Below, piece after piece: positions 11,734 to 22,482 of a DNA stretch of 64,000 nt. The DNA is from Lycocorax pyrrhopterus obiensis (taxonomy: Eukaryota > Chordata > Aves > Passeriformes > Paradisaeidae). The position numbers were made by a program, and so were the translations under genes. The DNA is taken from contig JACSVZ010000001.1 of the NCBI GenBank assembly GCA_014706295.1, positions 118,014,763 to 118,078,762 on the forward strand, written 5' to 3'. Under the pieces are notes generated by a model. The model saw nothing but the letters and a program-made list of their open reading frames with translations. It was not told the DNA's origin and ran no database searches. Each line of letters starts with the position of its first letter. Position 1 is the stretch's first letter.

Positions 11734-11946
11734 ACACAAGTTTGAAGCCTACAGATGCTGCATCTTCCCCAGGACGAAGCCCTGACACACCTGGGGGCTG
11801 CTGCTCTTTGCCAGAGCGCGTGGGGCTCATCCGGGGTCTAGGACAGGAGCACTACTCACATCTTCCCTCAGACAGCAGGGACGTGACATGGAATGGTGAC
11901 AGCAGGAGCGTGAGCAGAGACCACAGAGCTGTTCCATCAGGGACAC

Positions 11947-11952
11947 TTTAAT
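11947..11952 (-). terminator. SOD1: ATTAAA poly(A) signal, SOD1 proximal
   Basis: TTTAAT on the + strand is ATTAAA on the gene strand, the commonest variant hexamer, about 145 bp after the stop. It could give a short SOD1 mRNA. Confidence 0.5.
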
Positions 11953-12096
11953 TGAATGTACATCATACAAAACTCGGTCAGTCTCCAGCGTGTCAGTGCT
12001 GCTCGGGATGCAGAGGAGCAGGAGATTAATGACAAATCTTGGGCTTGCATGAGGAAGGGCAAGAGCAGCAATGGAAGAGCACTGCAGGTACCACAC

Positions 12097-12207
12097 TTAG
12101 CTCTTGGCAATCCCAATCACTCCGCAGGCCAAGCGGGCTCCTGCGTTTCCAGTTAACTTGCTCTCGTTATCTCCCCCTCTGCCCAGGTCATCCCGCTTCT
12201 CATGCAC
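12097..12207 (-). CDS. SOD1: SOD1 exon 5: C-terminal part
   Basis: Residues 119-154 read [20 protein letters not shown], then [16 protein letters not shown] and TAA. This exon supplies the copper-binding His (residue 120), the electrostatic loop, the active-site Arg143 that guides superoxide, and Cys146 of the conserved disulfide with Cys58. The acceptor is TTCTCTTCCAG|GTG at 12207. The frame starts at phase 0 after exon 4. The total protein is 154 residues, the usual cytosolic Cu/Zn superoxide dismutase length. Confidence 0.97.
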   Translation of the reverse strand: MHEKRDDLGRGGDNESKLTGNAGARLACGVIGIAKS

Positions 12208-12557
12208 CTGGAAGAGAATTGAAGGGACCTTCAGTGATACCGCTCTGGATCCAGTCATCACTGCTCCTGGTAGCAGCAGTGCCACCAGACTAATTACACA
12301 ATGCCAAACTGATATCCATGCTCAAAACTTCCAACTGGACCTCTCTTGAGAGATGAGCTGCCTCCAGCAGCTGCAGGGCCATGCAGGCACCCACAGCTGG
12401 AAGGGGCAGAGTCAGACATGTCCGGAGGGCTGGCAGGGAATTAGGGTTCGTGGCAGTGAAGTGCCACGCTAAGACACAGAGGGATCTCTGTGCATCCCCA
12501 GCAACAGCAAATCCCCTCTCCCCGCTCTGGACTTTCCCAAGGCCCCTCACCACTCAC
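12208..12557 (-). other. SOD1: SOD1 intron 4
   Basis: A 350-bp intron with GTGAGT donor and TTCCAG acceptor on the minus strand. It holds nothing recognisable. Confidence 0.9.
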
Positions 12558-12672
12558 CACCATGGTACGGCCAATGATGCAGTGTGGTCCAGAGAGGGAA
12601 ATGACGGAATCCTGGATGTCCACTTCGGCCACGCCTCCTTTGGCAGTCACATTGCCCAGGTCTCCCACGTGC
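12558..12672 (-). CDS. SOD1: SOD1 exon 4: zinc loop end and beta strands
   Basis: This 115-nt exon encodes the end of Arg80 and then [38 protein letters not shown]. His81 and Asp84 are zinc ligands, and GPHCIIGRT lies at the dimer side. The acceptor is TTTTTGTGCAG and the donor is GTG|GTGAGT. The loop TAKGGVAE is one residue shorter than my recollection of the human exon, matching bird SOD1. The splice borders restore exactly 118 codons before exon 5. Confidence 0.97.
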
Positions 12673-14034
12673 CTGCACAAAAACACAGCAAACTCACTAG
12701 AGTGGCCTGGACTGAAGGCTCTTCCAAGGGAAGGCTGGAATTTCACATTACAACGTAACAAAGGCTCCCAAACCCAGTGGAACAACCTTTCCTGCAGACC
12801 TGGTGGAACACTGCCACTGTTCTCAGAGCTTTTGCTATGACAGCTCAGCTATTCCACAGGCAGCTGCAGGCTTTTGGTTTAAGGAGGATTAGGAAAAGCA
12901 GTTTGTCAGGCAGCAGGTCAAAGGCAATGCAGGAACTGCTCAGTTCCAGCCAGTACCAGGGATGATTATTCCAGTTTGGCATTGCCCCATCACTTGGCAT
13001 CTAGCTCTCCCACACAGCTTCTATCAGAGCTACATCTCTGCTAAGGCTTCCCTGGAGAACTGAGCCTCCAGCACTGCAGTTTTCACAGGACTCCTGGACA
13101 CTCCAGTGTGTTATGTCCTGCACACCTGCCCCAAGCACAGCATTCACTCAAAATGCAGCTGATCCAGTTCTGTCAGGCTCCTCTATCCAGATCCAGAACC
13201 TGGAATACTGACACATCCCTGCCGAGTGACCAGTCCAGCCAGGCCAGGGCTGACCACCAGCTTCTTACACAGCACAAATTCCTTATCTTTAACCAAGTCC
13301 TATAAAATTGGGTTAATGGCCGCTTTCCCTTGAGGAATTCGCTTGATTTACACTTCCAGGAAGCTTCAGTCTAATTGTTTCTATATACCGATGAAAGCAT
13401 GATCCACTTCTTGCACCACTCCTAAGGAATTCCCCTGCCCATAGCCACCGGAGCAGGCAGGATGCACCAGGAGCAGGATCTGCCAAGCCTCCAGAAGCCA
13501 CAATGTCCATGCAATCCCAACCTTTAGCCCTGAGCAGTGGCTGCCAGGGCCCCGACACACATTTCATGCTGTGTCATGCAGGAGCTGGCCCACATCCAGC
13601 ATCCAGCCCTGCCTGGCCTGTGGCTCAGGTGGGATTTATCAGCCACACAAAGAGCGCTCACGGACACCAAGGTGAGCATTCCAAGGCTGATCCCGATGCC
13701 AGGCTGGTCCCTGTGCAAGGCCAGGCTGCCTGAGCCCTGCTCACAGCTCCACTCCCCACACCCAGCATGCACGGCCACAGCACTTCCTCTGGCACCCACC
13801 CAAGGGAACTGGGCTCTGAGAACTGCTCTCATGGAAGAGCCCGGTCTCACATCCCACTGAAGCAGAGATATCCAGCATGAGCATCAGGCCCTCACTGTCC
13901 AGGAGGATACTTAACACCACACTAGAGAAACAAACTGCTGGAGTTACCCAAGTGTGGCTAAGTGACCTCGGGAACCCTGCAGGAATTACCAGGATTTTTC
14001 TGGCACGTCCCAAGCCCCCGTGCCCTGGACTCAC
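12673..14034 (-). other. SOD1: SOD1 intron 3
   Basis: A 1.36-kb intron, the largest of the gene. It is moderately GC-rich with open frames on both strands but no recognised protein, repeat or RNA gene. Confidence 0.88.
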
Positions 14035-14104
14035 CTCTCGGCATCGTTGGGTCCCCCGTGCTGCTTCTGCTCCGGGTTGAAGTGGGGGCCAGCACTGGTG
14101 CACC
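14035..14104 (-). CDS. SOD1: SOD1 exon 3: disulfide Cys and zinc loop
   Basis: This 70-nt exon encodes (G)[22 protein letters not shown] and two bases of Arg80. Cys58 is the disulfide partner of Cys146, His64 is the Cu-Zn bridging ligand and His72 binds zinc. It is flanked by TGTTCCAG and GTGAGT on the minus strand. No single long open frame covers it because it is too short, but both flanking phases fit. Confidence 0.96.
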
Positions 14105-14495
14105 CTGGAACACAGCACAGCATCAGAGCAGGATCCCAGGATCAACCTGCTGCTCCCACACTGCTCCCAGCGACAGCAAACAGCTCCTCTCCCGTTCTGT
14201 GCCCTGCTAATCCCCTGGAGATAAATCACCTACTACAGACTTACAAGTCCCACGCTCAGCCACAAGCTTTATTTCATAACGCTGGGTTATCCAAGCATTC
14301 AGGTGAGTGCTTGACCACCAGCCTCAACATGCTCCGAGTATTATCCAGGAAGCAATTCCTCAGGAAACGTCACAATTTGCTCACACAGATTTGCAGCCGT
14401 GAGACCCAAGCTGCTGCTGCAACACCACGAGCAGCTCTTTAGAGCTGAGCAGCCACTTCCCAGCCGTGACCCGAGGGCCTGGAGGGACATCTTAC
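14105..14495 (-). other. SOD1: SOD1 intron 2
   Basis: A 391-bp intron (GTAAGA donor, CTGTGTTCCAG acceptor on the minus strand) with no recognisable element. Confidence 0.9.
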
Positions 14496-14589
14496 CATTG
14501 GTGTTGTCACCGAACTCATGGACGTGGAAGCCGTGCTCCCCATCGGCCAATCCACTGATCTTCCCAGTGACTTTCACCGGTCCAGTACC
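14496..14589 (-). CDS. SOD1: SOD1 exon 2: copper-binding strand
   Basis: This 94-nt exon encodes [20 protein letters not shown] and [11 protein letters not shown]. His47 and His49 of the FHVHEFGD motif are copper ligands, and this is the family signature of Cu/Zn superoxide dismutases. The start after TTTGAAG|GGT and the donor ATG|GTAAG leave one base that joins exon 3 to give Gly57. An upstream ATG in the same frame lies in the intron and is not a start. Confidence 0.97.
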
Positions 14590-15032
14590 CTTCAAAGGAG
14601 AGGATTTATCACAAGGACTTCGGCATTACACGGCTCCGTGTCAAACCAAGGTGACAGAAAGCACTGGAGGCCCCGCCACGAGCCCACAACGTTGTCCAGA
14701 ATGTTTGTGTTCGTTTAACCCCCTCAAACACACTCCTTCCCCTGTTTTATCACTAAGCGCAACGAGTACCCGTTATCTGATGGCGCATTCCAGAAAGATC
14801 CCGTACTTTCACAGGGGAGCGCGGGTGACCCCGCGGCCGCGGCTCCTTGGCCGACCACAAGGGACGGCGCAGCTCCAAAGGGCCGCGGCCATTTAGATCC
14901 GCAGCGCCCTCGAGCTGAGCCCGCCCCGGGTCCCTCCCGCCCCGCCGGCCACGGGGAGAAGGATGAACAGGGAGACCCGGGGGGCTCCGCAGCCGCCGGG
15001 GGTGGGTCTCAGCGTCCCGATCGTGCCCTCAC
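14590..15032 (-). other. SOD1: SOD1 intron 1
   Basis: A 443-bp intron whose 5' half lies inside the CpG island. The GTGAGG donor is at 15032. No repeat is recognised. Confidence 0.9.
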
Positions 15033-15107
15033 CTGCTGCTCGAACTGGATGACGCCCTCCACAGCCCCCTCGCCCCGCATCACGCACACGGCCCGCATCG
15101 CCGCCAT
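15033..15107 (-). CDS. SOD1: SOD1 exon 1: start and first 25 codons
   Basis: The coding part encodes MAAMRAVCVMRGEGAVEGVI and QFEQQ, followed by donor GTGAGG. SOD1 turns superoxide into oxygen and hydrogen peroxide in the cytosol and intermembrane space; as expected there is no signal peptide. The start at 15107 is chosen because it has a strong context (AAGATGGCG) and gives 154 residues. In-frame Met4 and Met10 are weaker alternatives. AAGATGGCGG is also a YY1-type element overlapping the start codon. MAAMRAV replaces the MATKAV-like start I recall in mammals. Confidence 0.95.
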
Positions 15108-15290
15108 CTTGTCCCCGCCCGCAGCACCCGCGGACTGCGGGAACGCCTCCCCCTCGCTCCCCTTATGTAGGGCGGGCGGCCGGCGCCGCGCGCGGCCCGG
15201 CCAATCGCGGCGTGGGGGGGGCGGCAGCGGCGGCGCCGGGCGGCGGCGCGTGGTGCCCTCTGGCGGCGAGAGGCGCGTGACGGGGAGCGG
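15108..15290 (-). promoter_or_regulatory. SOD1: SOD1 promoter
   Basis: Reading on the minus strand, a CCAAT-type box (CCAAT on + at 15201-15205), a GC box (GGGCGGG on + at about 15170-15177) and a TATA-like CTACATAAGG (15161-15170) precede the start codon by about 95, 65 and 55 bp. A TSS near 15130-15140 would give a very short 5' UTR. The motifs are seen; the TSS is inferred. Confidence 0.65.
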
Positions 15291-15612
15291 GAGCGGGACG
15301 GGTTGAGAGGGAGCGGGAGACGCCGCTCACGGCATCGCTCACAGCTTTGTCCCCGGGCCCGCCGGGCGCCAGCGGCTCCGTGCCGCGCTGTCCCGGCACG
15401 GCCGTGCCGTGGGGACGAGCAGCAGCGCTGTTTGCCTCCCGCACCCTTCTCCTCCCTCCGCCGGTGCCCTGCCTGTCGCCGTTCCGGCAGGGCTGCGGCC
15501 GCGCTGGGTCCGATGCTCAGCTCTCATCCGAAACTGGAATGCGCCTGTGAGGTTGCCCCGGAGTAGCTCTGCGTTTCAAAAGAGCTGCTCTGCCCTGAGG
15601 GTGTTTTAAATC

Positions 15613-16030
15613 AGAATCACAGAAAGATTTTAGAGTACCTGGGACTTCAGGTAATCACGGAAAGGTTTGGGTTGGAAGGAACCTTAAAGCCCATCCAGTT
15701 TCACCCATTCCATGGGCAGGGACACCTTCCACTGTCCCAGGTTGCTCCAAGCTCTGTCCAGCCTGGCCTTGGACACTGCCAGGGATCCAGGGGCAGCCAC
15801 AGCTGCTCTGGGCACCCTGTGCCAGGGCCTCACTACCTTCATGGGGAACAATTCCTTCCTGATGTCCAATGTAAACCTACTCTCTGTCAGTTTGAAGCCA
15901 TTCCCCCTCTGGCCTGGCTCCAGCAGCTCCACACCCTTCTGCTGTTGGCCCCAGGGCTGGGGCAGCTCTGCAGGTGGGGTCTCACCTGAGAGGGCAGAGG
16001 GGCAGAATCCCTCCTCCCCTGCTGCCCACA
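15613..16030 (-). mobile_element. CR1 LINE fragment, 3' end
   Basis: On the + strand it starts with the complement of the CR1 tail (CAGAATCACAGA) followed by GGTTGGAAGGAACCTTAAAG and runs back through the reverse complement of the ORF2 C-terminus to a GGTGGGGTCTCACC segment. Part of ORF2 is deleted around 15915-15940. It is inactive and 5'-truncated. Confidence 0.85.
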
Positions 16031-17564
16031 GGGTTTTTGATTAATCTCTGTCTATAAAGGCCAGGTGGTTTTAAGGTACTTGTTTTGGACCACGTTAAGG
16101 CCAGGGGAGGAGGCAGAGGGGTTGTGATTTTTTCACACATCAGACTCATACAAAACACTTGAGTCACGGCTCAGGTGACATTACTGAAGCAGAGATTTGT
16201 TTGCTTGAGAACACAGAATCAGGTGAAAGAAACTTGATCCACATAAATACATGGAGACTTGTTTGTCTGAGAGACACATTGGGATTCGTAGTTTAACTCT
16301 GGAAAGATGCTGGGAGGAAAGCCAGCTAGAACTTCCTATCTAGGAGGCACCTTGGCAACGTGAGATAAACTCCTTGGAGTTTCAGTCCTGATGTGCCTGG
16401 CGAGAAGAGACTCGGTAACTTGTGACCAAACAGATCTGTGCTTGTGGCACAACAGCAGCACCCTGAGCCTTGCTCCATCAGGAGGAGAGATTCCAGCGCT
16501 CTCGAGGTAGCCCTTGTTTGATTTAAAGAGGTTTGTAAACTTTTTTTAAATGGTAGTGTCTCATTTTACTTCCCTTATCACCCTTCTCACCCCTCAAGGC
16601 CCTCTCATGCAGGGCTTTCTCTTATTTTTAGTCTGGTCTCCAAGCCTGCCCTGATGTTTTTCTCAGGTTTATTCTTTCCTCCCTGGAAGTAAGTTCCAGG
16701 ATCTGTCCTTCTTCATGTCCCTACACGAATGTGGGACAAACGGATGGACAAGAGCCAGATGTGTCAGGTTTCTTCACAGGTGAAGTGAAATAACCCGAAG
16801 TAATTTTGGAGACTGATGGCATTAGTAATCAGTGTCAGGACACCGGTGGAGGTCCTCTGGGGTGACTCAGTTGGGCAGAACTCAGCTGACAAAGCTGTCG
16901 TGCTCAGGGACACCCTGGAGAGGTGGGGATTTCAAGGACTAACACAAGAATTTGTGCGGTTCCTGCAGAAAGAGGTCAGTAATCTTATACAAGTCACAGC
17001 CTTGAGAGCGTTCTCTGTGATCCTTTTCTTTCACAAGTACAATAGAAACACCAAACTATCAGTTATTGCTGTGCTCATTCACATCAAGAAGCCAGGGAAA
17101 CGTTTTTGTTGTGTTTTGTACCGCATACTTCTTTTTAACTCCTTTATTTTCTTAAATCTCGCCAGTAGGTGAGAAAATCCACCTGCCAGTACAGCTGAAC
17201 AGGGTGTTTGACAGCACAAAAATCATAATTTGACCCTGTCACATCAGATGGTGACATGATTATTTTGTTATTTGGAGTTTCACAGTAAAGCAGAGAGGAA
17301 AGAAGAGAAAGAGCATCTTGTCTCCTCATCTGCCAGTTTAAAGGCCAGATGAAATAACTGCTGTGTGATGCAGGTTGACAGCAACCCGAGCTACGTAGAG
17401 AAGAGCTAATAAACTACTCAGCAAAATGTAACAAAGTAACAAATAATCCAAACCCTTAGGTCCTGTAAAAAGGTGGCCTAGAGCAAGGAAAAAGCCCTTG
17501 AGGGAGCCATTTCTGAGGGAGTTTTTATGTGAATTAAAAAATAAGAGGGAGTTTTGAGAGTTCT

Positions 17565-17579
17565 GTTTCCCGTGGCAAC
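17565..17579 (+). promoter_or_regulatory. RFX X-box-like motif
   Basis: GTTTCCCGTGGCAAC: two RFX half-sites with a 3-bp spacer, one longer than the usual 2. Confidence 0.25.
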
Positions 17580-18560
17580 CACATATCTGGTGCACATCTA
17601 TAGTATTTCCTGCTTGTGATGGTTCTCTGGGAAAAATACGGGGTTGAACTGAGACTGGAATGTGCATATCACTCTGGGTTGCTGGAGCCCGTGTCCTGAG
17701 CGAGACTTTGTGTGTGATTAACACTTCCCTTGGAGTGCACGTGGGTAACGCCGCTTCCCCGCCTCCCGGGGATGCTGGCAGAGGGCATTCACCGCGTTTG
17801 CGCTCGTGCGGCATTGCCAGGGTGAAATGTGCTGTGGAAATTACCATTTCACTACAAACTGGCGGCTCCCTAGTGGAAAGCCTGCTGCTGGAATGAGGGG
17901 AAGTGGTGCTGATAACCAAAGTGTCCGTGTAATTAAAGGAGTGTCAGCGGGAAAGCCTATGCATGGAACAGGCAAGATTAAAAACAACATTCACTCACAG
18001 CTGAGCAGAGCTAATCTTTGTGTGCTGCGAGTCCCTCACCCTGCGCTGCTCCCCGAGCCCAGCAAACTTGAAACACGAGACTCAGAGGAGAGGTTGTGTA
18101 AATGTTGGTTAAGAACTTTGTACCCAGTGAGGAGTGTGACCTGCACCTCTCCACAACCTGCCAGGGCACTTGGGGCTGCTCAAGGTCTGCCCACTGAGGG
18201 CTTTAATTATTTTTTTATTACTACTATTTTTGCTTGTTCGGCAAGTGCTTTAAATATTCCACACTGTACCCCATGGAAACAGCCTGATAGGCTGAAACTG
18301 GGAGCACAAAGCCAGGAAAGCCAGGGTGGATGAAAATAGGGATTCTGAGGATTCCCCTGCGTTTGCAGAAACAACAATCTGCTGAGGGCTTCATGGGAGC
18401 CGCTGCTGTGGCACAGAGGGATGACTGCAATCAAACTGAAACTTAGCTGGAGTTTTAAGCGGTTTTTAAGCTGCTAACTAGAGAATGGAAATGTCACTTC
18501 TGAAACTGGCCAAAGACAGAACACTGTCCAGAAAGCTCGTCTGAAAAATGTTGTTTCTTG

Positions 18561-18578
18561 TTTTTTTTTTTTTTTTTT
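18561..18578. repeat. (T)18 run
   Basis: An uninterrupted T tract with no repeat body attached on either side that I can recognise. Confidence 0.9.
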
Positions 18579-20257
18579 GAATGAGAGTCTCTCAACGTGT
18601 TTATGCACTCAGGAATGTTATTTTGGCCACTAAAAGGCACCTAAAGGAATGCAATCAAAACACTGTGTGTCTGTGTATAAATGCATATATATACATGGAA
18701 TATATATTTTGAAATATTGACTCGGATAAAAATCAACAAAGTCCAAAGAAAGCCTGTACCTTGTCATGCTTTATGTATAATGACTGGATAAGGATTCCAT
18801 TCACAGTGATGAAAAAGAAAAGCTTGGTCTTACATGGTATCACCAGCTTTTTATTTGTAAAAGTCCTTACAGTGGTAACTAAACTAAACAAAAAACTTTG
18901 CAAATCCCATCCCACCTGAGCATGTGCCAGAGGTAAGGTCCAGGGGGCTTCATTTGGATTTATTTCAGACACAAACTGCCCTGCACTCTCATTTTTGCCA
19001 CATGCACAGTTTAGTGGTACAGCAGGTGTCAGGACACCCAGGGGTGAGGTGGCTTGGACTTAACTCAGCTGTGTTGGGTAATCCCTGAGATGCAAAGTGC
19101 AAAACCACAGGGAAAATGCTAATTAATATGCAATTAGAAAATAAATGCTACAACAGGGTAAACTGCCCTGTTTCTGCAGGAAAGCAGGAAGGACAAACAA
19201 TATAACAGACAGGTGTCCAGAATAACAAAGATGTGGCTTTATTTGGAGTTTTAAACATGCGGTTTCTTCTCTGGGAGCTCTGGATGGTCAGGGAGTGGGT
19301 GAGTTCCTTCACAAGCACCACATGGGGTTTGTAGAGCTGTCAGTAAAACAAGGCTTTGGGGCGCTGGTTTAATACAAGCAATTAATAAGTGGGAATGCAG
19401 CTGGAAAACGCACCAGCCGTGTCTTTTCGTACAGTTTCCACAGCGCCGTGGAGTATTTATTCATTAATATTTATGTGACTGCTCCGCATCTGTGTGGAAG
19501 TTTTTTCCGCAGTCTCCCGCCGTGCCAAAGGGCCGAAGGGCGCTGCAGGAGGCAGCCTGCAGACTTTGCACCCCGCGTGCCCGCCGGGAGCCACCGTCCC
19601 TGCGGGTTCGTGTGGCTGGAACGCCTTCCCAAAACGTGCTCAGAGCACCTCTGTGTGTCTGCAAGGCCAGGGGTCGGGCTGTGACTGCTGGAGCTGGAGG
19701 CAGGAGCAGAAGTTCCCGTCCACACCGAGTCGTGGGGAGAGACTTCAAACCCTGCCCGTGGGCTCTGCCGGGGCCACGCTGTGTTGCTGCTGCGCAACAG
19801 GCAGTGGCACTCTCCAGAACCTGTGTCTGTGCTGAACCACGTCCAGGCCAGGCAGTCCGGGGAATCCGGGCGGGCACGTGCCCCTGGTGGGAGAGTTTAA
19901 GCCTCCTGACGGTCTCTGGCTGGCAGCCACCGTGTCACAGCTTGGGAAGCGCTTGGCAGTGCCGCTGTGTCCGCAGCTGGAGCAGGGGGAGCTCATGGCA
20001 CCCAGCTGCTGGAGAGCAGCACTAACTGCACGTGTGCTTATTCCCTAATCCCGGCCTGTCGCTATGATCCCGGCTAAGCCACGCTTTGAAGAGCAGGGAT
20101 TTTCTAGGCAGGATCACTCTGACATGCCATGCTTAAGGAGCAGCTCCAGGTGCAGTTATATCGGGAGGTCTGAGAGACTGAAGGAGCTGCTCAGCACAGG
20201 CAGGTGGGTGCAGCCCTGCTCTGGTGTGCCAGGCGCCCTCCAGAGCCAAATCCTCCT

Positions 20258-20362
20258 CGCTGCAGCCTCATGGCACCTTTCCTCTTGTCCTGTCCCGGAG
20301 CCCGACCCCCACCTGGTTGCACCCTCCTGGCAGGGAGTTGTGGAGAGCCAGAAAGTCCTTCC
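20258..20362 (-). mobile_element. Old CR1 internal fragment
   Basis: The segment around CCTGTCCCGGAGCCCGACCC and GGCAGGGAGTTGTGGAGAGCC aligns by eye with the middle of the CR1 copies at 45811 and 53363. Both ends of the element are missing and it is clearly more diverged than those copies. Confidence 0.6.
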
Positions 20363-21924
20363 TTAACATGTACATTTTCGGGTATTACTTCAGAGACTGA
20401 GCTCTAGAGGACAGTTTACAGAAAACAGACGTCCGAAAGGAAAATGTGCTGAACACAGGCTAGAACCAACGTGTTGTTTCTTACATTTTTTTAAGGATAA
20501 GTTGGGGCTCTGATGGGGACAAAAAACAGCAGTGTGAATGACTGCAAACAGCGTGAGGGGAAGAGTTTAATGTTTATTGCAGGCAGTTCGGGGTTTATTA
20601 GCGCTGGCAAGTGTCAGTGAGTGCCGCTGGATGGCGTTAGTGGTCCAGGTTTGTTGGACAGACCCTCCCTTCCGCAGCGCTTCTTGTCTTTGGCAAAATA
20701 CTGCGAAATTGGAAGTAGCAACAACAACAACAAGTAAGATACCTTTATGAGTGAGGGTTCTGAGGAAGAAAAGGGAAGAAATTATGTAGGCTGATCAGCT
20801 CCACAAAAATAAATGTCCTTTTCCATCTACGCTTGTAAGTTGGGTACCTTGATGAATCTTGGCCTGGGTGACAACATAAACTGTGGAAAGAAAAAAAACC
20901 TGCTTCCATGTCCCACAGGGATTGAGGAGGATAGCTCGTAGTTTTATGGAAGAGAGAATCTGTCTTGCAAGGGTTGAAAACAACTAGTCTGGAAAAAGAT
21001 CCAAAAGCTTTCACATGGGTAGAAATGATTGCTCTCATTCCTCTGGGGACATGGAGCAGATCTTTATACGGCATCTTACATAGACTGTGATAAAAACAAG
21101 GGGCATAAGGACTGACTTGTGGGGACAAAAACTCCATCCATGAACATGAAACTAATCTGTCTGGGGAAAAAGGATTTTAAAGTGAATGGCACAGAAATAC
21201 TTAGGGAGTTTTCAAATACTGCAATCATACAGCATCAAGCATCTCAGAGGTGTAGAATCCAAGCAGACAACTCAAGGAAGGCAGAATTCACAAAGTTGTT
21301 TAAAGCTGTTCCATGTGCTTGTGACACCACAGGTAGCAGGAGTACAAATGGCCCAGGTTTGCACTGCTGGTTCAGTTTGTTTATTTGGAGGCAAGGCAGT
21401 GACCCCATTGCTCACAGGCCCTGCAGAAGCGATGCTGCTGAGTGTGGCTCAAAAATACAAATTGAAGGGCAGCTCATCGACCTGCGTGCCCCCCCCGCCT
21501 CCCACTCCCCCCTGCAGTTCCTGCCTTCCTTCCCCACTCCACATCGACACACACGTGGGAAAAGATGCTCTCTAACAACTCTGACCCTGGTTTTGCTCTC
21601 CACACTGCTGTCTCCAAAGGGCTAGGATGCTGGGAATGCTTCCCAGTGCTTCCCTCACTGGCGCAAGGATGGCATTGGACAGACCATTCTCCAACCCACT
21701 GTTAAGGAAAAGGTCACTACTGTATGGCTTTAATATTTTAAATTAATTATTCAGAGGAGAACACAGGCACAGTCACCTTCCCATAAGGAGCAGGTAATCA
21801 GGAAAACATTAATATTTGAGGAAGAAAAGCTCTGGGCTAATGATTTAGCCCGGAGGGGTGGGGGTGCTCTCTCCCGTGCCTTTCACAAGCAGCTGTGTGC
21901 CTCTGTGTGTCTCATGGGCATAGA
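20363..21924. other. Intergenic, nothing recognised
   Basis: It contains a short (AAC)n at 20719-20733, and otherwise unique sequence without a gene that I can support. Confidence 0.5.
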
Positions 21925-21984
21925 ATCATGGAATTGTTTAGGTTGGAAAAGTCCCTTGAGATCATTAAGCCCAACTGTTTTCCC
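21925..21984 (-). mobile_element. CR1 3' end stub
   Basis: AGAATCATGGAATTGTTTAG followed by GGTTGGAAAAGTCCCTTGAG is the reverse complement of a CR1 tail. It is only about 60 bp and is joined directly to a CR1 copy in the opposite orientation at 21985. Confidence 0.7.
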
Positions 21985-22482
21985 ATGGGAGAACTATTTA
22001 ATGTCCTTGCTGGTGACAAGGACAGTGGGACTGGTGCACCCTCAGCACGTTTGCTGATGACACTGAGCTCTGGTGGAGTCACACACCGGAGGGAAGGGAT
22101 GGGGCATCCAGAGGGACCTGGATGGGCTGGAGAGCTGGCACTGTGAGAACCTCGTGATGTTCAATAAAGCCAAGTGCAGGTCCTGCACCTGGGTCAGGGC
22201 AATGCCAAGAACAAACACAGGCTGGGAGAGAATGAACTTCCCACTGCCAGAGGGAATAGATGGGATATTGGGAAGGAATTGTTCCCCATGAAGGTAGTGA
22301 GGCCCTGGCACAGGGTGCCCAGAGCAGCTGTGGCTGCCCCTGGATCCCTGGCAGTGTCCAAGGCCAGGTTGGATGGGGATTGGAGCAGCCTAGGATAGTG
22401 GAAGGTGTCCCTGCCCATGGCAGGGGGTGAGATGGGATGAGCTTTAAGGCTCTTCCCAACCTAAACCATTCTGGGATTCTCT
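21985..22482 (+). mobile_element. CR1 copy with internal deletion (A of an inverted pair)
   Basis: Sense orientation, ending CCATTCTGGGATTCTCTG. In one frame it reads LFNVLAGDKDSG, later VLHLGQGNAKNK and WDIGKELFP, which are remnants of the CR1 reverse transcriptase C-terminus. The ORF2 segment that normally separates these last two is missing. The first 302 bp match 36936-37237 with one difference. Confidence 0.85.

Larger units (their letters stand above)
11728..12096 (-). other. SOD1: SOD1 3' UTR
   Basis: The sequence after the SOD1 stop on the minus strand contains two candidate poly(A) signals: ATTAAA (11947-11952), giving a UTR of about 170 nt, and AATAAA (11728-11733), giving about 390 nt. 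Which is used cannot be told from sequence. Confidence 0.6.
14800..15560. promoter_or_regulatory. SOD1: CpG island at the SOD1 5' end
   Basis: This stretch is visibly CpG-dense (for example 15150-15310, with many CGG/GCG steps), in contrast with the AT-richer sequence either side. It covers exon 1 and extends about 450 bp upstream, so it could also fire a divergent + strand transcript. Confidence 0.75.
16031..20257. other. SOD1-TIAM1 intergenic region, left part
   Basis: Mainly unique sequence. It holds a (T)18 run at 18561-18578, an AT-rich TATATA patch near 18685-18710, an X-box-like motif at 17565-17579 and a GC-rich stretch at about 19500-19990. No coding gene is recognised despite open frames in the GC-rich part. 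Confidence 0.6.
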
